A stretch of 64,000 bases of DNA from Microcoleus vaginatus HSN003 (GTDB taxonomy: Bacteria; Cyanobacteriota; Cyanobacteriia; Cyanobacteriales; Microcoleaceae), in assembly GCF_022701255.1 (NCBI RefSeq), contig NZ_CP031705.1, forward strand, positions 2,741,501 through 2,805,500, written 5' to 3'. Made by a program: the position numbers and the translations under genes. The notes below the pieces were generated by a model that was not told the DNA's origin, did no database searches, and saw only the letters and a list, made by a program, of their open reading frames with translations. Below are positions 1 through 9,225 of the stretch, piece after piece; the stretch's first letter is position 1, and each line of letters starts with the position of its first letter.

Positions 1-145
1 GAGAAAGCGTGTCAGCGAGCTTTTCCACGCTGCGCGCCGCCCTCGCCAGCGCTTGCACCGCAGGTATTAAAGTCACTAAAACAGCAGTCAGGCTAACTGC
101 CACTAGCAAAATCGAAAGTCCTAGCCAGAATATAGGGTCACTCAC
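1..145 (-). CDS. DUF948-like membrane-anchored protein, 3' part cut off by window edge
   Basis: Reading leftward, a GTG start at 145 opens a frame that runs off the window edge. The visible 48 residues begin VSDPIFWLGLSILLVAVSL, a single strongly hydrophobic segment, followed by a helical stretch with Ala, Arg, Glu and Lys. This is the layout of DUF948-type proteins, which have an N-terminal membrane anchor and a coiled helix, and which in cyanobacteria often sit beside a YtxH-domain gene, as here. An ATG slightly upstream is followed by an early stop, so GTG is the likely start. Function is unknown. The family call rests on the hydropathy pattern and the neighbour. Confidence 0.5.
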   Translation of the reverse strand, partial: MSDPIFWLGLSILLVAVSLTAVLVTLIPAVQALARAARSVEKLADTLS

Positions 146-182
146 TTGAATCTCAGATTTGGGGTTGAGGATTTCATGTCAT

Positions 183-524
183 TTAGCGCAGGGGAGGGCG
201 CGAGGGGGAACTCACTTCAGCTTCACTTTCCGACAGTGTTTGGCGTTCCCGCTGAGTCGCTTCCAAACCGGCCGCGATCGCCTCTTTGAGTCTAATCAAA
301 GTTTCGTCCCAATTTCGGATTGCGGTTTCAGAAAGTCGATCGGCCTGCAACTGCACGCTACTCGATAAATCCTCCGCCAACTCGGGCAAAGCATCGGCCG
401 ATTTTTTCAATATCTGCCGCGTCTCCTTGCCTGGTCGCGGTGCTATCAGCAACCCAGTCACGGCGCCGATCGCAGAACCCACCAGCAAACCGCCAATAAA
501 TAATCCTGAACGTTTAGTTGACAT
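183..524 (-). CDS. YtxH-domain small membrane protein
   Basis: A 113-residue protein starting MSTKRSGLFIGGLLVGSAIG. The glycine-rich hydrophobic N-terminus followed by APRPGKETRQILKK is the YtxH signature: a Gly-zipper-like membrane segment, then a basic 'PxSGxETR' type motif. The rest is a predicted amphipathic helix with many Glu, Gln and Arg. A start 12 codons upstream at 560 is possible, but the usual family start is at MSTKR. It lies just upstream of the DUF948-like gene on the same strand and is probably co-transcribed with it. YtxH proteins are linked to envelope stress in other bacteria; no specific role can be read here. Confidence 0.7.
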   Translation of the reverse strand: MSTKRSGLFIGGLLVGSAIGAVTGLLIAPRPGKETRQILKKSADALPELAEDLSSSVQLQADRLSETAIRNWDETLIRLKEAIAAGLEATQRERQTLSESEAEVSSPSRPPLR

Positions 525-645
525 TTTTATAGCTTCTCTCCATACACCAATTTTAGGCACGTTTGCCCGATCGCAGCCCTTTGCAAAGGTAGAAATATTG
601 TTGACAATCCTACCGAGTCAGCAGGGGCGACAGTTTTAGGATAGC

Positions 646-951
646 TTACCTCAAAGGTCGAGCGCCCCTGGACCAAAGCATCCGTCCCAAACCCAGCAAT
701 CCCAAAAGTTGCTGAACCTGTTGCAGTTGCAATTCCAGTTGTTGATAACGCCGCCGCACTTGGCGGGTACCTTGCTGCCTTTTACCAAGGAAATCCGGCG
801 ACGTGCTGAGGACATTGCTACTGGTGCGTTCCATACCTGCGATCCGCATTTCCAAACGTGCGATCGTCCGCCTGATTTTCCACACCTTCGCAGCGATATA
901 AAAGCAAACCAGAGATATTAGTAGATTGATAATTACAACAGCAGTCAGCAT
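646..951 (-). CDS. Small membrane-anchored hypothetical protein
   Basis: A 101-residue protein with one N-terminal membrane segment (MLTAVVIINLLISLVCFYIA), then a basic helix (KIRRTIARLEMRIAGMER) and a Gln/Leu-rich heptad-like helix near the end (QQLELQLQQVQQLLGLLG). It reads as a single-pass anchor with a coiled-coil tail. It is on the same strand and about 120 bases upstream of the YtxH gene, and may belong to the same envelope cluster. I do not recognise a named family. Confidence 0.55.
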   Translation of the reverse strand: MLTAVVIINLLISLVCFYIAAKVWKIRRTIARLEMRIAGMERTSSNVLSTSPDFLGKRQQGTRQVRRRYQQLELQLQQVQQLLGLLGLGRMLWSRGARPLR

Positions 952-1018
952 TTATTACTTATTTTTAAACTACTAAAATATTTCGTTTTTTTTGGCTGGC
1001 TAGCAGCCCTCTTGTTTA

Positions 1019-1077
1019 GGGACACAACAATGTTGTGTCCTGAACTATGTTGTAGGGACAAAACATTGTTGTGTCCC
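1019..1077. repeat. Pair of palindromic repeats (GGGACACAACA type)
   Basis: Two copies of a near-palindrome occur in tandem. The first is GGACACAACA, one spacer base, TGTTGTGTCC; the second is a less perfect GGGACAAAACA/TGTTGTGTCCC. They lie downstream of msrA, 37 bases from its stop, and could end its transcript, although no clean T-run follows. This is the kind of intergenic hairpin repeat common in filamentous cyanobacteria. Confidence 0.6.
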
Positions 1078-1113
1078 GATCTATGTGTCCCTATCCATAA
1101 GCCGGGTCAAGTT

Positions 1114-1767
1114 TTAAGCCTGAGACATAGCAGGCAAACAAACCTTAGTACCCCCCAAACCGCAATAACCGTTCGGCTCTTTAGCAAGATACTGCTGATG
1201 ATAGCTTTCTGCGTAATAAAACTCAGGAGCCTCAAGAATTTCAGTGGTAATCTTGCCGTAACCGGCCGCCGTCAAAGCCTGCTGGTAAGCATCTCGCGAA
1301 GCTTCTGCTAGCTGCTTTTGGGTAGCTGAATACGTGTAAATTCCCGATCGATACTGAGTACCCGAATCATTGCCCTGACGCATTCCTTGAGTAGGATTGT
1401 GACTTTCCCAAAAAACTTTGAGCAGCGTTTCGTAACTAATTACTTTCGGATCGAACACAACCAATACTACTTCATTGTGTCCCGTCATCCCGCTGCAAAC
1501 TTCGTTGTAAGTAGGATTCGGAGTAATCCCAGCCGCGTAGCCAACAGCCGTCGAAAAAACTCCATTTTGCTGCCAAAATTTCCGTTCTGCTCCCCAAAAA
1601 CAGCCCAGACCAAACAAGGCAGTCTCCATGCCGTTTGGAAAGGGAGGTTTGAGCGGATTGCCGTTAACAAAGTGACTTGCCGGTACCGACATCGACTCTG
1701 CCCGTCCCGGTAATGCCTCTTGGGGAGAGGGCAGGCTCGACTTTTTGCCAAATCCAAATAGCACCAT
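1114..1767 (-). CDS. msrA: Peptide-methionine (S)-S-oxide reductase MsrA
   Basis: MsrA reduces methionine-S-sulfoxide in proteins and free methionine sulfoxide in the cytoplasm, drawing electrons from thioredoxin. The 217-residue product has the catalytic [11 protein letters not shown] motif near residue 54 (Cys is the nucleophile), GYAAG, the [12 protein letters not shown] segment, and the [16 protein letters not shown] block typical of the family. The C-terminal GYCGLGG segment carries the recycling cysteine. About 45 residues precede the core, which is usual for cyanobacterial MsrA. It stands alone between intergenic repeats. No regulatory site is evident. Confidence 0.95.
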   Translation of the reverse strand: MVLFGFGKKSSLPSPQEALPGRAESMSVPASHFVNGNPLKPPFPNGMETALFGLGCFWGAERKFWQQNGVFSTAVGYAAGITPNPTYNEVCSGMTGHNEVVLVVFDPKVISYETLLKVFWESHNPTQGMRQGNDSGTQYRSGIYTYSATQKQLAEASRDAYQQALTAAGYGKITTEILEAPEFYYAESYHQQYLAKEPNGYCGLGGTKVCLPAMSQA

Positions 1768-2084
1768 AAGTTTGTGAGGGGATCTCTGATAAACGTCTTT
1801 ACCTTACTTAATAATATCAGATGTATACTGAAAATAGTGGCCCTCTTAAAGGTAGAAGGTAAAAACCAGAAGGCAGATTTTGTTTACGGAAGGTTTTCGG
1901 TGATACTGCTCAGTGCCAACCAAGTTTTAAATCACATTAGGCAGTGTTGTATGTCACCAAAGCATACCTAAAATATCACCTATTGTTGAGGTATAAATCA
2001 CGCGGATTTTAGGCAAAATAGCCGATTATTAAAGGTATGGTGTTGTAGTAGTTATTCAATACCAGCTATTGGGAGTGTGTAGAA
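1768..2084. other. Intergenic region without a recognisable gene
   Basis: These 317 bases separate the divergent msrA and the 45-residue gene. The sequence is AT-rich with GAGGTATAAATC-like stretches that might be promoter material for the downstream small gene, but no convincing -35/-10 pair, RNA or repeat was found. Confidence 0.4.
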
Positions 2085-2222
2085 ATGGCGGCTAAACCTT
2101 GCAGTCAACCTTTAAAATCTAATCCCTTTATTACTTACCGCGACCCGATTACAGGCAAGTGGATTGTGGTAAATCAGAATTTGCCCCAAGCAGCAGAACA
2201 GGCACAGCTAGCAGCCGCTTGA
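2085..2222 (+). CDS. 45-residue conserved cyanobacterial protein
   Basis: A short frame from ATG at 2085 to TGA at 2220-2222 encodes a 45-residue protein beginning MAAKPCSQPLKSNPFITYRD and continuing PITGKWIVVNQ, ending in a Gln/Ala-rich tail. The compact motif NPFITYRDPxTGKW looks like a small protein family I associate with cyanobacteria; its function is unknown. Codon use is even and there are no broken codons, so it appears functional. It faces the decayed ketosynthase gene convergently. Confidence 0.6.
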   Translation: MAAKPCSQPLKSNPFITYRDPITGKWIVVNQNLPQAAEQAQLAAA

Positions 2223-2288
2223 CTTTTCCTATTAATTTTTTACCTGAAAAACCAACTATAATTTCAGATTGCCTAGGGGCGGCTTTTA

Positions 2289-3904
2289 CTAACCATCAAT
2301 TAAATCAACCGGATTTTCCCGCGATGCTTGGTGGAAGATAAAAGCTGATAGTGCTTCACTGCCAATATTCTTATCATATTCCCCAATTTTTGCCAATTCA
2401 CCGCCCACAGAAACCTAATTTTGTTCTAGCATTTGATAGTCGCGGTGTTCGTCTTGAGCATGACCGATAAAAGTCGATCGCAGGCGAAAGTCACTCATGT
2501 TAGAAGCAGCGCGAGCAATCCAGCGAGATCCCTCTACAACTTGCGGCCGGAGATTGCACAGCAAATCTTGATAATCTTCTATTGTCAACTCTCCTCGGTG
2601 CAATTTGCGGACAATGGGAACGGAACGAATTTCGCGATCGAACTTCAGCCAAATCCATGCTAACTCCCGCAACAAATAAGCTTGCGGAGAGTTGGGCTGT
2701 TCCGGTTTAACGCTTGCGAGAGGCGAAGCTTCGGGAACCTCAAGAAATTAGAAATTTGAGAAATCATAGGCTTATGGGTATTTTCCACAGCAGTTAACAT
2801 TATGTATGCCGTTGTAAAGCGGCCGCTTTCTGGCACGAAACAAAAGATTTTCTGTCCAGGCTGCAACTTGCCAGAATTGAACAATTCCTCTAACCTTAAA
2901 TCAATCGAGGCACAACCTGTATTTCCCCGACTGTATAAGTTGGTAAACCATTTTTCTTCAGAAATCATGCAGCCTGCTTGTTCCAGAAGTTCTACAATTT
3001 GTCCCCGGAAAAAGTGAGACGAATAGTGGCACAGCAGCCAGTCGATTTCCTGCGGACAAACTCTCCCGGCTTTAATCAACCGCAGCCAAACTTCAACACC
3101 TAATTTCATTACATTGTCCAGCAAGCGAATATTTTGCCGCAAGTCAAAAGCTCCCGCTGTGGCTGCATCGAGGTAGGAGGAATAATCCAACCAGCTTTTA
3201 GTTGATGTTGCGTTTGCTAATCCTGAATACATACAAACAGGATAGGCGTTGGCGTGGAAAATTACCTCAATCCATTCTATTTTTAAGCTGATTCCTGTCG
3301 CGTTAGGATGGTTTTGCAGCAACAATGCTCCGGCACCTCGGAGAGCATCCAGCGCAGAAATTCTGTATCGAAAGGCAGGGGTTTTCCCGCTTGCACCGAA
3401 GTCTCTGCTTCAAATTTGGTGTTTTTGAACAGGCGCGAGGGAAATTCGGAAGCGAGGGCAATTGCTGTTTGTTTTTTGCCGAGTTCGATTTGAGAGGCGG
3501 CGTATTTTAAAGCACTAACTCCGACACAGCAAACTCCTTGAGTTGACACTATTTCTAGGGGAGATAATTCGGAAAGTTCCCCGTGTACTGTGCTGGCATC
3601 CCGGTACTAATAAGTCTGGTAAAGTAGTGGCGCAGGCCAGTAAGTCGATCGCCCCTGGTTCCAGATTTGCCTGGGCGATCGCGTCACGGACGGCAAACGC
3701 TGCCATTTGGCTGTTAGAATATAGTGTTTGCTGCTGTTTGTCGATCGCGTAGTAGCGCTATTAAATGCCGTTGCTGTTGAGAATTCGCTGCCTGACTCTC
3801 CAAGGGCGCGAGGCAACTTTGCCAAGATACTCTTCCATCTCATCATTATTAATCGGTTCTCCCGGCAAAAATTTTCCCATCCGATTGATATAAGCACTGT
3901 ACAT
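2289..3904 (-). pseudogene. Decayed StlD/DarB-type beta-ketosynthase fused to an iron-containing redox domain
   Basis: Read leftward, pieces of one protein appear in shifting frames. First comes an N-terminus MYSAYINRMGKFLPGEP followed by NNDEMEEYLGKV, typical of StlD/DarB ketosynthases that build dialkylresorcinol-type lipids. Next is the thiolase-fold core with the catalytic Cys context TQGVCCVGVSAL, then the His (LLCHYSSHFF) and Asn (SRGNTGCAS) of the active site. Last is a haem-oxygenase-like 'iron-containing redox' segment (LTIEDYQDLLCNLRPQVVEG, then NIGSEALSAFIFHQASREN). At least four frame changes and an in-frame stop after MLEQN break it, and the C-terminal domain ends early. A TnpB element abuts its first codons. 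Family call is from recognised motifs; loss of function is clear. Confidence 0.75.
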
Positions 3905-4080
3905 GGCTTGACATCCTCCCACCACTAATTCGGAGTACCGAATATAGTGGGGGATTCCCAAGAATTCTTGGTTCGCAGTTCATCGAGCCAACTTAGAGCT
4001 CTCTTCGTCTCCGTTCTTGAGCCAGAGGTTAGTTTCTCCCTGCGCTTTTGAGCTTTTGGCTCCAGATTCCGTATGCCCTA
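3905..4080 (-). ncRNA. Putative omega (reRNA) guide RNA and right end of the TnpB element
   Basis: In TnpB systems the guide RNA overlaps the tnpB 3' end and stops at the right end of the element. Here that region contains stem-forming sequence around GTAGGGCATACGG, the CCAAGAATTCTTGG palindrome, and a final hairpin formed by CCCCCAC and GTGGTGGG, ending in GATGTCAAG. The adjacent guide would start in the ketosynthase pseudogene at about 3904 and read leftward. Boundaries are inferred from the family, not observed. Because the intron interrupts tnpB upstream, RNA production may depend on splicing or on an internal promoter. Confidence 0.4.
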
Positions 4081-4130
4081 CGGTACTGTTTAGATATTCG
4101 GCTAACAACTTAAATCCTTTTACCAAGATG
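3980..4130 (-). CDS. tnpB: tnpB 3' exon (C-terminal end of TnpB)
   Basis: After the intron the tnpB frame resumes as ILVKGFKLLAEYLNSTVGH and then TESGAKSSKAQGETNLW, stopping at 3980. The TVGHTES segment is the familiar tail of cyanobacterial TnpB. Joining this 151-base piece to the 1085-base 5' exon gives 1236 bases, exactly 412 codons, with the junction Asn codon formed as AA plus C. Between the exons lies only the intron, so a functional TnpB of 411 residues is predicted if splicing occurs. Confidence 0.7.
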
Positions 4131-4205
4131 ATTAAAGTCAGTGAAGGAGTCGCCCCCTCCACTGCTCTCCAAAACGGAACGTGATAGTTTCCCATCATTC
4201 CGCTC
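4131..4205 (-). ncRNA. Group II intron domains V and VI
   Basis: On the minus strand, domain V starts GAGCGGAATGATGGGAAACT and pairs with ATCACGTTCCG, giving the conserved catalytic hairpin at 4171-4205. Domain VI follows as the AGCAGTGGAGG/CCTTCACTGACT hairpin, with an unpaired A close to the 3' splice site as branch-point candidate. Sequence and spacing agree with known group II introns. Confidence 0.8.
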
Positions 4206-4227
4206 CTCAATAAAACGGCTGTTGTCA

Positions 4228-6042
4228 TCAGTACGTCATTACCAACATATCGTTTTCCCAAACCCAAAGGCTTGGTTCCACTGGTGGCTTAGGTTTAGCA
4301 CTTTTACAGCTAGATTTGTTACCGAGACTGCCATCATTGGCGGTCTTTGTGTCGTGGCAATGTCGATGAAGTAGCTGCCAATTATCATAAGATTCCTTTC
4401 CACCTTTCGATTTAGGGATGATGTGGTCAACTTCTATCGAATCTCCATCTTTAAAGTAGTTATCGCAGTGGGTGCATTTCCCTTTTTGTCGCTTGAGTAA
4501 TTTAGACACTCTTACGGGTATTTCGGGGTGTACTCCCATCCTTGAACTCCAATATAACCAGTCACCGTCGTAGGGGGAGGCTTTTCCTTTTACCTTTACA
4601 TAGCGTTTTATTTCCGTGGAGCTATGTTGTATTAGCTTTAGAAGATTATTACCTTCTCCGGTTGCGAACACCCAGTTATCGCCTTCTACGGTTTTGAAGT
4701 ATTTAAGGCGTATCCACCCTCTACCTTTGTTCCTGTGCCGATGACGACCCCATTTGAGGAGCTTCCAAACCACTAAGTGCCACAGCCTTTCAAATACTTT
4801 CTGGCTGACGACTGTTGAGAAGTAGTTACACCAACCCCTTATAATAGGATTGAGATTCTTAATTAAAGTCGCTTGATTTGAGCCACGCGATTTGTTTATT
4901 ACTTCTACAACTTTTCTGTAGTGCCTTTTCTGACTTTCCTTGCTGGGGGTGATAATAGTCTTAAATCCGAGGATTTTACCCTTGACTCTGCCTGAATTGT
5001 GGTTCCCAACGGGGAATTGCTTGACGTTGAATCCTAGGAAGTTGAATCCAGGTTGTTCATCATCTAATTTGTTCAGGGTGTGGGCTAATCTTGTCTTACT
5101 CGGTTTTAGTTCTAACCCAATGCCACTTAACCACTTCTCTATCTCTAGTTTGCACAGTTTTACGACTTCTAAATCCTCATGAAGGACTACAAAATCGTCT
5201 GCGTATCTTATCAATGAAATCGATTTCAGCTTATCTCTTACACCCAATTGAGTGTTGTCGGGTCGCTTCATGTCGAATTTTGGGGCTAAACCCATAATCA
5301 ATTCCTCAATCCCATGTAAGGCGACATTAGCGAGTAGAGGTGAAATCACCCCACCCTGTGGTGTACCTTCATCAGTTGGGAACAGCTTGTTTCCATCCAT
5401 AACACCAGCTTTTAACCAAGCTCGGATTTGTCTCCGTAGGGTAGGATAAGTATTCAATTTCTTGAGAAGTGCATCGTGATTAATGCGGTCGAAGCACTTG
5501 GCAATGTCGGCATCCAGCACATATTTGGCTTTATACCTAATTGCGTTAAATATTGCTCCTACTGCATCGTGGCATGAGCGCCCAGGTCTAAACCCGTATG
5601 AGTTGGGTTCAAATCGCGATTCCCACTCTGGCTCTAACACCAGTTTGACTAACGCTTGCAAAGCTCGGTCTTCCATTGTCGGTATTCCTAAAGGTCTTTC
5701 CTCATCTGTCCCTGGTTTGGGTATCCAAACTCGGCGTGTTGGCTTAACCTTAGAACCCAATGATATTTTGTTTATCAAGGTGAAACGTTGCTTTGGGGTC
5801 AGCGATTTTACACCGTCCACGCCTGCCGTCTTCTTGCCTTGATTGTCCTGAGTTACCCGACGAACCGCTAGTGCTTTTGCTGCCCAAGAACTTATCAACA
5901 GTTTCTGGAGTCTGCGTACTAGCTTGACATCACCACGATTAGACGCTTGATATATCCGTTTTTGCAACTTAAAGACGTTACGTTCTAGCTTTCGCCAGTT
6001 GATATCGCTCCATTCATACATCGGTTTTATTACCGTGTTCAT
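4228..6042 (-). CDS. ltrA: Group II intron reverse transcriptase/maturase with HNH endonuclease
   Basis: The 604-residue protein supports intron splicing and retrohoming. The reverse transcriptase domain (about 50-330) shows RRVWIPKPG, ERPLGIPTMEDRALQ, the finger/palm block SYGFRPGRSCHDAV, EGTPQGGVISPLLANV and the catalytic SLIRYADDFVVL. Domain X follows at about 360-470. The C-terminus is an HNH nuclease with CTHC, VDHIIPKSKGG, and HRHCHD. All key residues are present and there is no frameshift, so the enzyme looks active. It sits in the loop of the intron and overlaps the 3' end of the ribozyme only slightly. Confidence 0.95.
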   Translation of the reverse strand: MNTVIKPMYEWSDINWRKLERNVFKLQKRIYQASNRGDVKLVRRLQKLLISSWAAKALAVRRVTQDNQGKKTAGVDGVKSLTPKQRFTLINKISLGSKVKPTRRVWIPKPGTDEERPLGIPTMEDRALQALVKLVLEPEWESRFEPNSYGFRPGRSCHDAVGAIFNAIRYKAKYVLDADIAKCFDRINHDALLKKLNTYPTLRRQIRAWLKAGVMDGNKLFPTDEGTPQGGVISPLLANVALHGIEELIMGLAPKFDMKRPDNTQLGVRDKLKSISLIRYADDFVVLHEDLEVVKLCKLEIEKWLSGIGLELKPSKTRLAHTLNKLDDEQPGFNFLGFNVKQFPVGNHNSGRVKGKILGFKTIITPSKESQKRHYRKVVEVINKSRGSNQATLIKNLNPIIRGWCNYFSTVVSQKVFERLWHLVVWKLLKWGRHRHRNKGRGWIRLKYFKTVEGDNWVFATGEGNNLLKLIQHSSTEIKRYVKVKGKASPYDGDWLYWSSRMGVHPEIPVRVSKLLKRQKGKCTHCDNYFKDGDSIEVDHIIPKSKGGKESYDNWQLLHRHCHDTKTANDGSLGNKSSCKSAKPKPPVEPSLWVWENDMLVMTY

Positions 6043-6704
6043 GACATTTACATTGCTACTTGTAGCTATATCATCCGTATTACCGTGAGTCTGTTAGCAT
6101 ATCCTTCACTATTACAGTGAGGCGTTGGCTTCTGACTCAATCTCTACCACCTGTTACCTGGAAGTCCAGATGTTTCGTCTTAGCTGACTGCTCGAAGTAT
6201 TCGACCTCTCCGAGAGTAATCAGGTGGGTTACTTCGTTCCTCATAACCATTGGTATGTTCCGTTAGGATGTCACCTCTTCACCGAGTTTTTAGGTAACGT
6301 AGGTATGTCGATAAAAATCCTCATACCACCTTCTACTAATGCCCTTTTGGGACTTCCAGCGCATAAAGCCTTATTTCGCTGGTTCGCCGTAACGGTGATT
6401 CAGGCAGTGACTTCGCTTTTGCTATCCGTAGGAACTTGCTCACGGGATACCACTTTTAGGCTAGTAGTTCTTTCCGCTTTTATCTCCGCTTCACCGATTG
6501 ATGGCTAGTCTCTACAGTGGGAGATATGCTTTCACCTCTACGTCTGAGGGGCAGGACTTACCGTTTTCTAGGATACTAACGTTCACCTGCAAGGTTATGA
6601 AGTTATCATCTACAAGGGATTAAAGTGCGAACTCAATCCTCATGGATTACCCTGTAGAAGCCAGTCATCCCCCGATTTCGCGGTTTCGACTGAACGAATC
6701 GCAC

Positions 6705-7789
6705 TTAATTGCTGCATTGTGGTCACGGTCTAAAACTGTCCCACACTTATTGCATTTATGTGTTCTATTACTAAGTGTCTTCTTGACCTTTACTCCACAG
6801 CACGAACAATCAACAGTCGTGTTGTGAGGTGGAACAGCGATAACAATGACACCGTGAACATTGGCAAAATATTGAAGCCATTGTGTGAATTGATACCAAG
6901 AAGCATCGCTGATGGACTTAGCTAAGTGATTATTCTTTACCATGTTGCGTATCTTCAAGTCCTCATAGACAATTAAATCGTTAGACTTAACTAGCGCCAA
7001 AGCATCTTTTCGAGCCTTGTCTTCACGCTGTCTACTTACCTTAAGATGTTGCTTAGCTAAAGCCTTACGAACTTTATAGTATCTATTAGACTGTTTCTTA
7101 CCCCTGACGGGTTTTTTAGAAACCCTACGCTGAAGGCTTTTTAATCTTCGCTCGGATTTCTTCAAGTATCGAGGGTTATCTACAGTATTCCCATCAGAAT
7201 CAGTGTAGAACTCTTTAAGCCCTAAGTCGATTCCCGTCATTTTGCCTTGAAACTCATGCTCCTCTCTTCTATCCCAGTCCACTAAGAACTGAGCGTAGTA
7301 GCCATCAGCACGTCTGATAACTCGAACCCTAGAGATTTGTTTTTCTGAATACCAGACCAAATCCCTAGAGCTCCATAAGCTCATCGTTCCGACTTCAAAA
7401 CCATCGGTGAAGGTTATCTGTCTTCTATCAGCAGATAATTTCCATCCACTGTTTTTGTACTCAATGGAACGGCTGAACTTCTTGTATTTGGGGTAGCCTT
7501 TTTTACCAGGCTTACCCACTCTACAGTTTTCATAAAAACGCCCAATAGCAGACCACGCTCTATCAGCGTGAGCCTGTCTAGCTTGAGAGTTAAGCTTCTT
7601 CGTCCAAGGGGTTTCCTTGTTTTTAGCTAGTACCGAGCAAAGCTTTTGGAGGTCATTCCTAGTGACTCCTTTGTTATCTTCCCAATATCGCAGACAAGTG
7701 TTGCGGATGAATTGTCCGGTGCGGATTGCTTCATCCAACTTACTGTACTGTGATTGAGTTCCTTTTAACTTTGCTTCTATTACTAACAT
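6705..7789 (-). CDS. tnpB: tnpB 5' exon (RNA-guided endonuclease TnpB, main part)
   Basis: TnpB is an RNA-guided RuvC-like DNA nuclease of IS200/IS605 elements. This exon encodes about 361 residues, with RuvC motif I GIDLGLKEF (Asp), motif II IVYEDLKI (Glu), zinc-binding pairs CSCC and CNKC, and motif III LDRDHNAAI (Asp), so the catalytic triad is intact. The start at MLVIEAKLKG is preferred over an ATG 12 codons upstream because family members begin there. The exon ends inside the codon after Ile of AAI; if unspliced, the frame runs 13 codons into the intron and stops at 6665. Confidence 0.85.
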
Positions 7790-8204
7790 GGTAGAATGAT
7801 ACCACATTTTACCCAACACAAACACGGGTAGAATTATAATGATTCGCTATCGCTCAATTGTTAGCTGGTCGGCATTCATCTCGCCGCTAAACCATCGGGG
7901 GTACTCGCTACGCTCGATAAATCCCCCTCGGTTATAGCGGGAGCCTTCTGCCGACATTAAGGTAAACCTCTAAAGTTGCTAATTTACTCGGGTTCGTTGG
8001 TTTGTTAAATCAAGTCAGAAAATATCTAAAATTGATGATGCTTCGTGAAGCAGTGAACGCGCAAGGAGTAAGCAGCTATCTTGTAGAGTCGCCGGAAATC
8101 AGGCAAGTTGAGCAACACCGGCAACAAGTAACCTGAAGCGGGGTGAAGTTTATTGTAATTGAGCCAATATGTAACTAGAGTTCCTTCGCTGCTTCTCGAC
8201 TGAA

Positions 8205-9221
8205 ATGGATATTGCAAAACTAGATACTTGGTATTCTCCTTCTCAACGCCGCACGGCTGTTTCGCTGTTGATGAAACGAGTAGGCGTAACTCGCACTAGG
8301 GCTGAATGCTTTATCAGGCTTTGGGTTTACTTATCGGTGAAACAGCTTCAGGAAAGCCAGCCCCGTCTCAAACCACCGCTGGCGAAACTGGAAGTGCCCG
8401 CAACCGAAGTGCAGTGCACTCACCGGGAAGCGGCCGAACTATTTTACTGCGATTCCGATCGCGGGAGCGATCGGGCCGCCGGAATGATGTTAGATAAATT
8501 AGAAGCCCTGGGGTTAATTAAAAAACACTTTGACGGTAACACTACCGAAATTGAAATTCAACCCATTCCAGAAATTTTAAATGTTGCCGAACCTCCAAAG
8601 CCTGTACAACTCCAATTAGATAATTTCAACCCTCGGTGCGACGCGATTCTCGTGGCTAATTTATTAGCCACCAATTACAACTGGATGAACCGCAACACAA
8701 ACGCCGTACCCCAAAAAATCGCTAAAATTCTCCGGCTTTTGGCCCGTCAATACTCAAAGGGAATGCGAGTTTTGCGGCGCTCAGATAACCTCAATCCCGT
8801 CGGGTTTTACTTCTTTTATCCCACAGCTAGCGAATCTGAAGTCAATTTTTTTAACGCTCCTAGCAAAAGCCTTCATTTAAGTTCTATTTCCGATATCGAT
8901 CCTTTCAAGATGGCGCTACCAGGAGATATAAATTGCCAGTCAGTATTTGTCCGCAGTTGGATGATCGATCCGCAGTATTTGTCAGAATACCGGATTACTT
9001 TTCTGGAAGACTCACAAAAAGTTTTAGGCGAAATGCAAACAGATTTTCCCAATCTTTGCGACTTGTACACTCTGATGATTCACCCCATGTACGAAAAACA
9101 GTCCCTGGCTTTGGGATTTCAGAAGACTAGCAGCGATAGTCAGTTATCTGTTTATTGGATGTATCTAGCCTTGGATAGATTTTTAGCATTAAATATCAAA
9201 GAAGCGTTGCTCAAATTGTAA
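8205..9221 (+). CDS. Conserved hypothetical protein with winged-helix-like N-terminus
   Basis: A 338-residue protein starting MDIAKLDTWYSPSQRRTAVS. The first 120 residues are helical and contain THREAAELFYCDSDRGSDRA, followed by MMLDKLEALGLIKKH, which resembles the recognition-helix part of a winged helix-turn-helix. The rest (about 140-338) is mixed alpha/beta with no catalytic motif I recognise. There is no signal peptide or membrane segment. It stands alone, downstream of the TnpB element on the opposite strand, and is followed by GA-rich repeats. I do not recognise a named family; a DNA-binding role is only suggested by the N-terminus. Confidence 0.55.
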   Translation: MDIAKLDTWYSPSQRRTAVSLLMKRVGVTRTRAECFIRLWVYLSVKQLQESQPRLKPPLAKLEVPATEVQCTHREAAELFYCDSDRGSDRAAGMMLDKLEALGLIKKHFDGNTTEIEIQPIPEILNVAEPPKPVQLQLDNFNPRCDAILVANLLATNYNWMNRNTNAVPQKIAKILRLLARQYSKGMRVLRRSDNLNPVGFYFFYPTASESEVNFFNAPSKSLHLSSISDIDPFKMALPGDINCQSVFVRSWMIDPQYLSEYRITFLEDSQKVLGEMQTDFPNLCDLYTLMIHPMYEKQSLALGFQKTSSDSQLSVYWMYLALDRFLALNIKEALLKL

Positions 9222-9225
9222 GTAG

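Larger units (their letters stand above)
4131..6704 (-). mobile_element. Complete group II intron inserted in tnpB
   Basis: The 5' end reads GTGCGATTCG on the minus strand, matching the GUGYG consensus, and the 3' end is ACTTTAAT, ending in the required AY. Domain V is visible at 4171-4205 as a 35-nt hairpin with a GGGAAACT loop region. The intron-encoded protein is full length. Exon reading frames across both edges fit TnpB exactly, which fixes the boundaries. The intron is therefore probably splicing-competent and mobile. EBS/IBS pairing could not be confirmed by eye; the exon's last bases are AATTAA. Confidence 0.85.
3905..7965 (-). mobile_element. IS200/IS605-type TnpB element, with a group II intron nested inside tnpB
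   Basis: The element carries only tnpB. Its right end is the hairpin region at 3905-3962, ending in GGAGGATGTCAAG on the minus strand, the usual terminus of cyanobacterial tnpB elements. The left end lies beyond the tnpB start and contains a large stem bounded by GTCGGCA and TGCCGAC (about 7880-7961); its exact edge is uncertain. There is no tnpA, so movement would need a transposase in trans. The right end touches the first codons of the ketosynthase pseudogene. A 2574-base group II intron occupies 4131-6704. Confidence 0.75.

Noticed and set aside
3905..7965. IStron (group I intron with TnpB)
   Set aside because: The intron has group II ends, domain V and a reverse transcriptase, so it is not a group I IStron.
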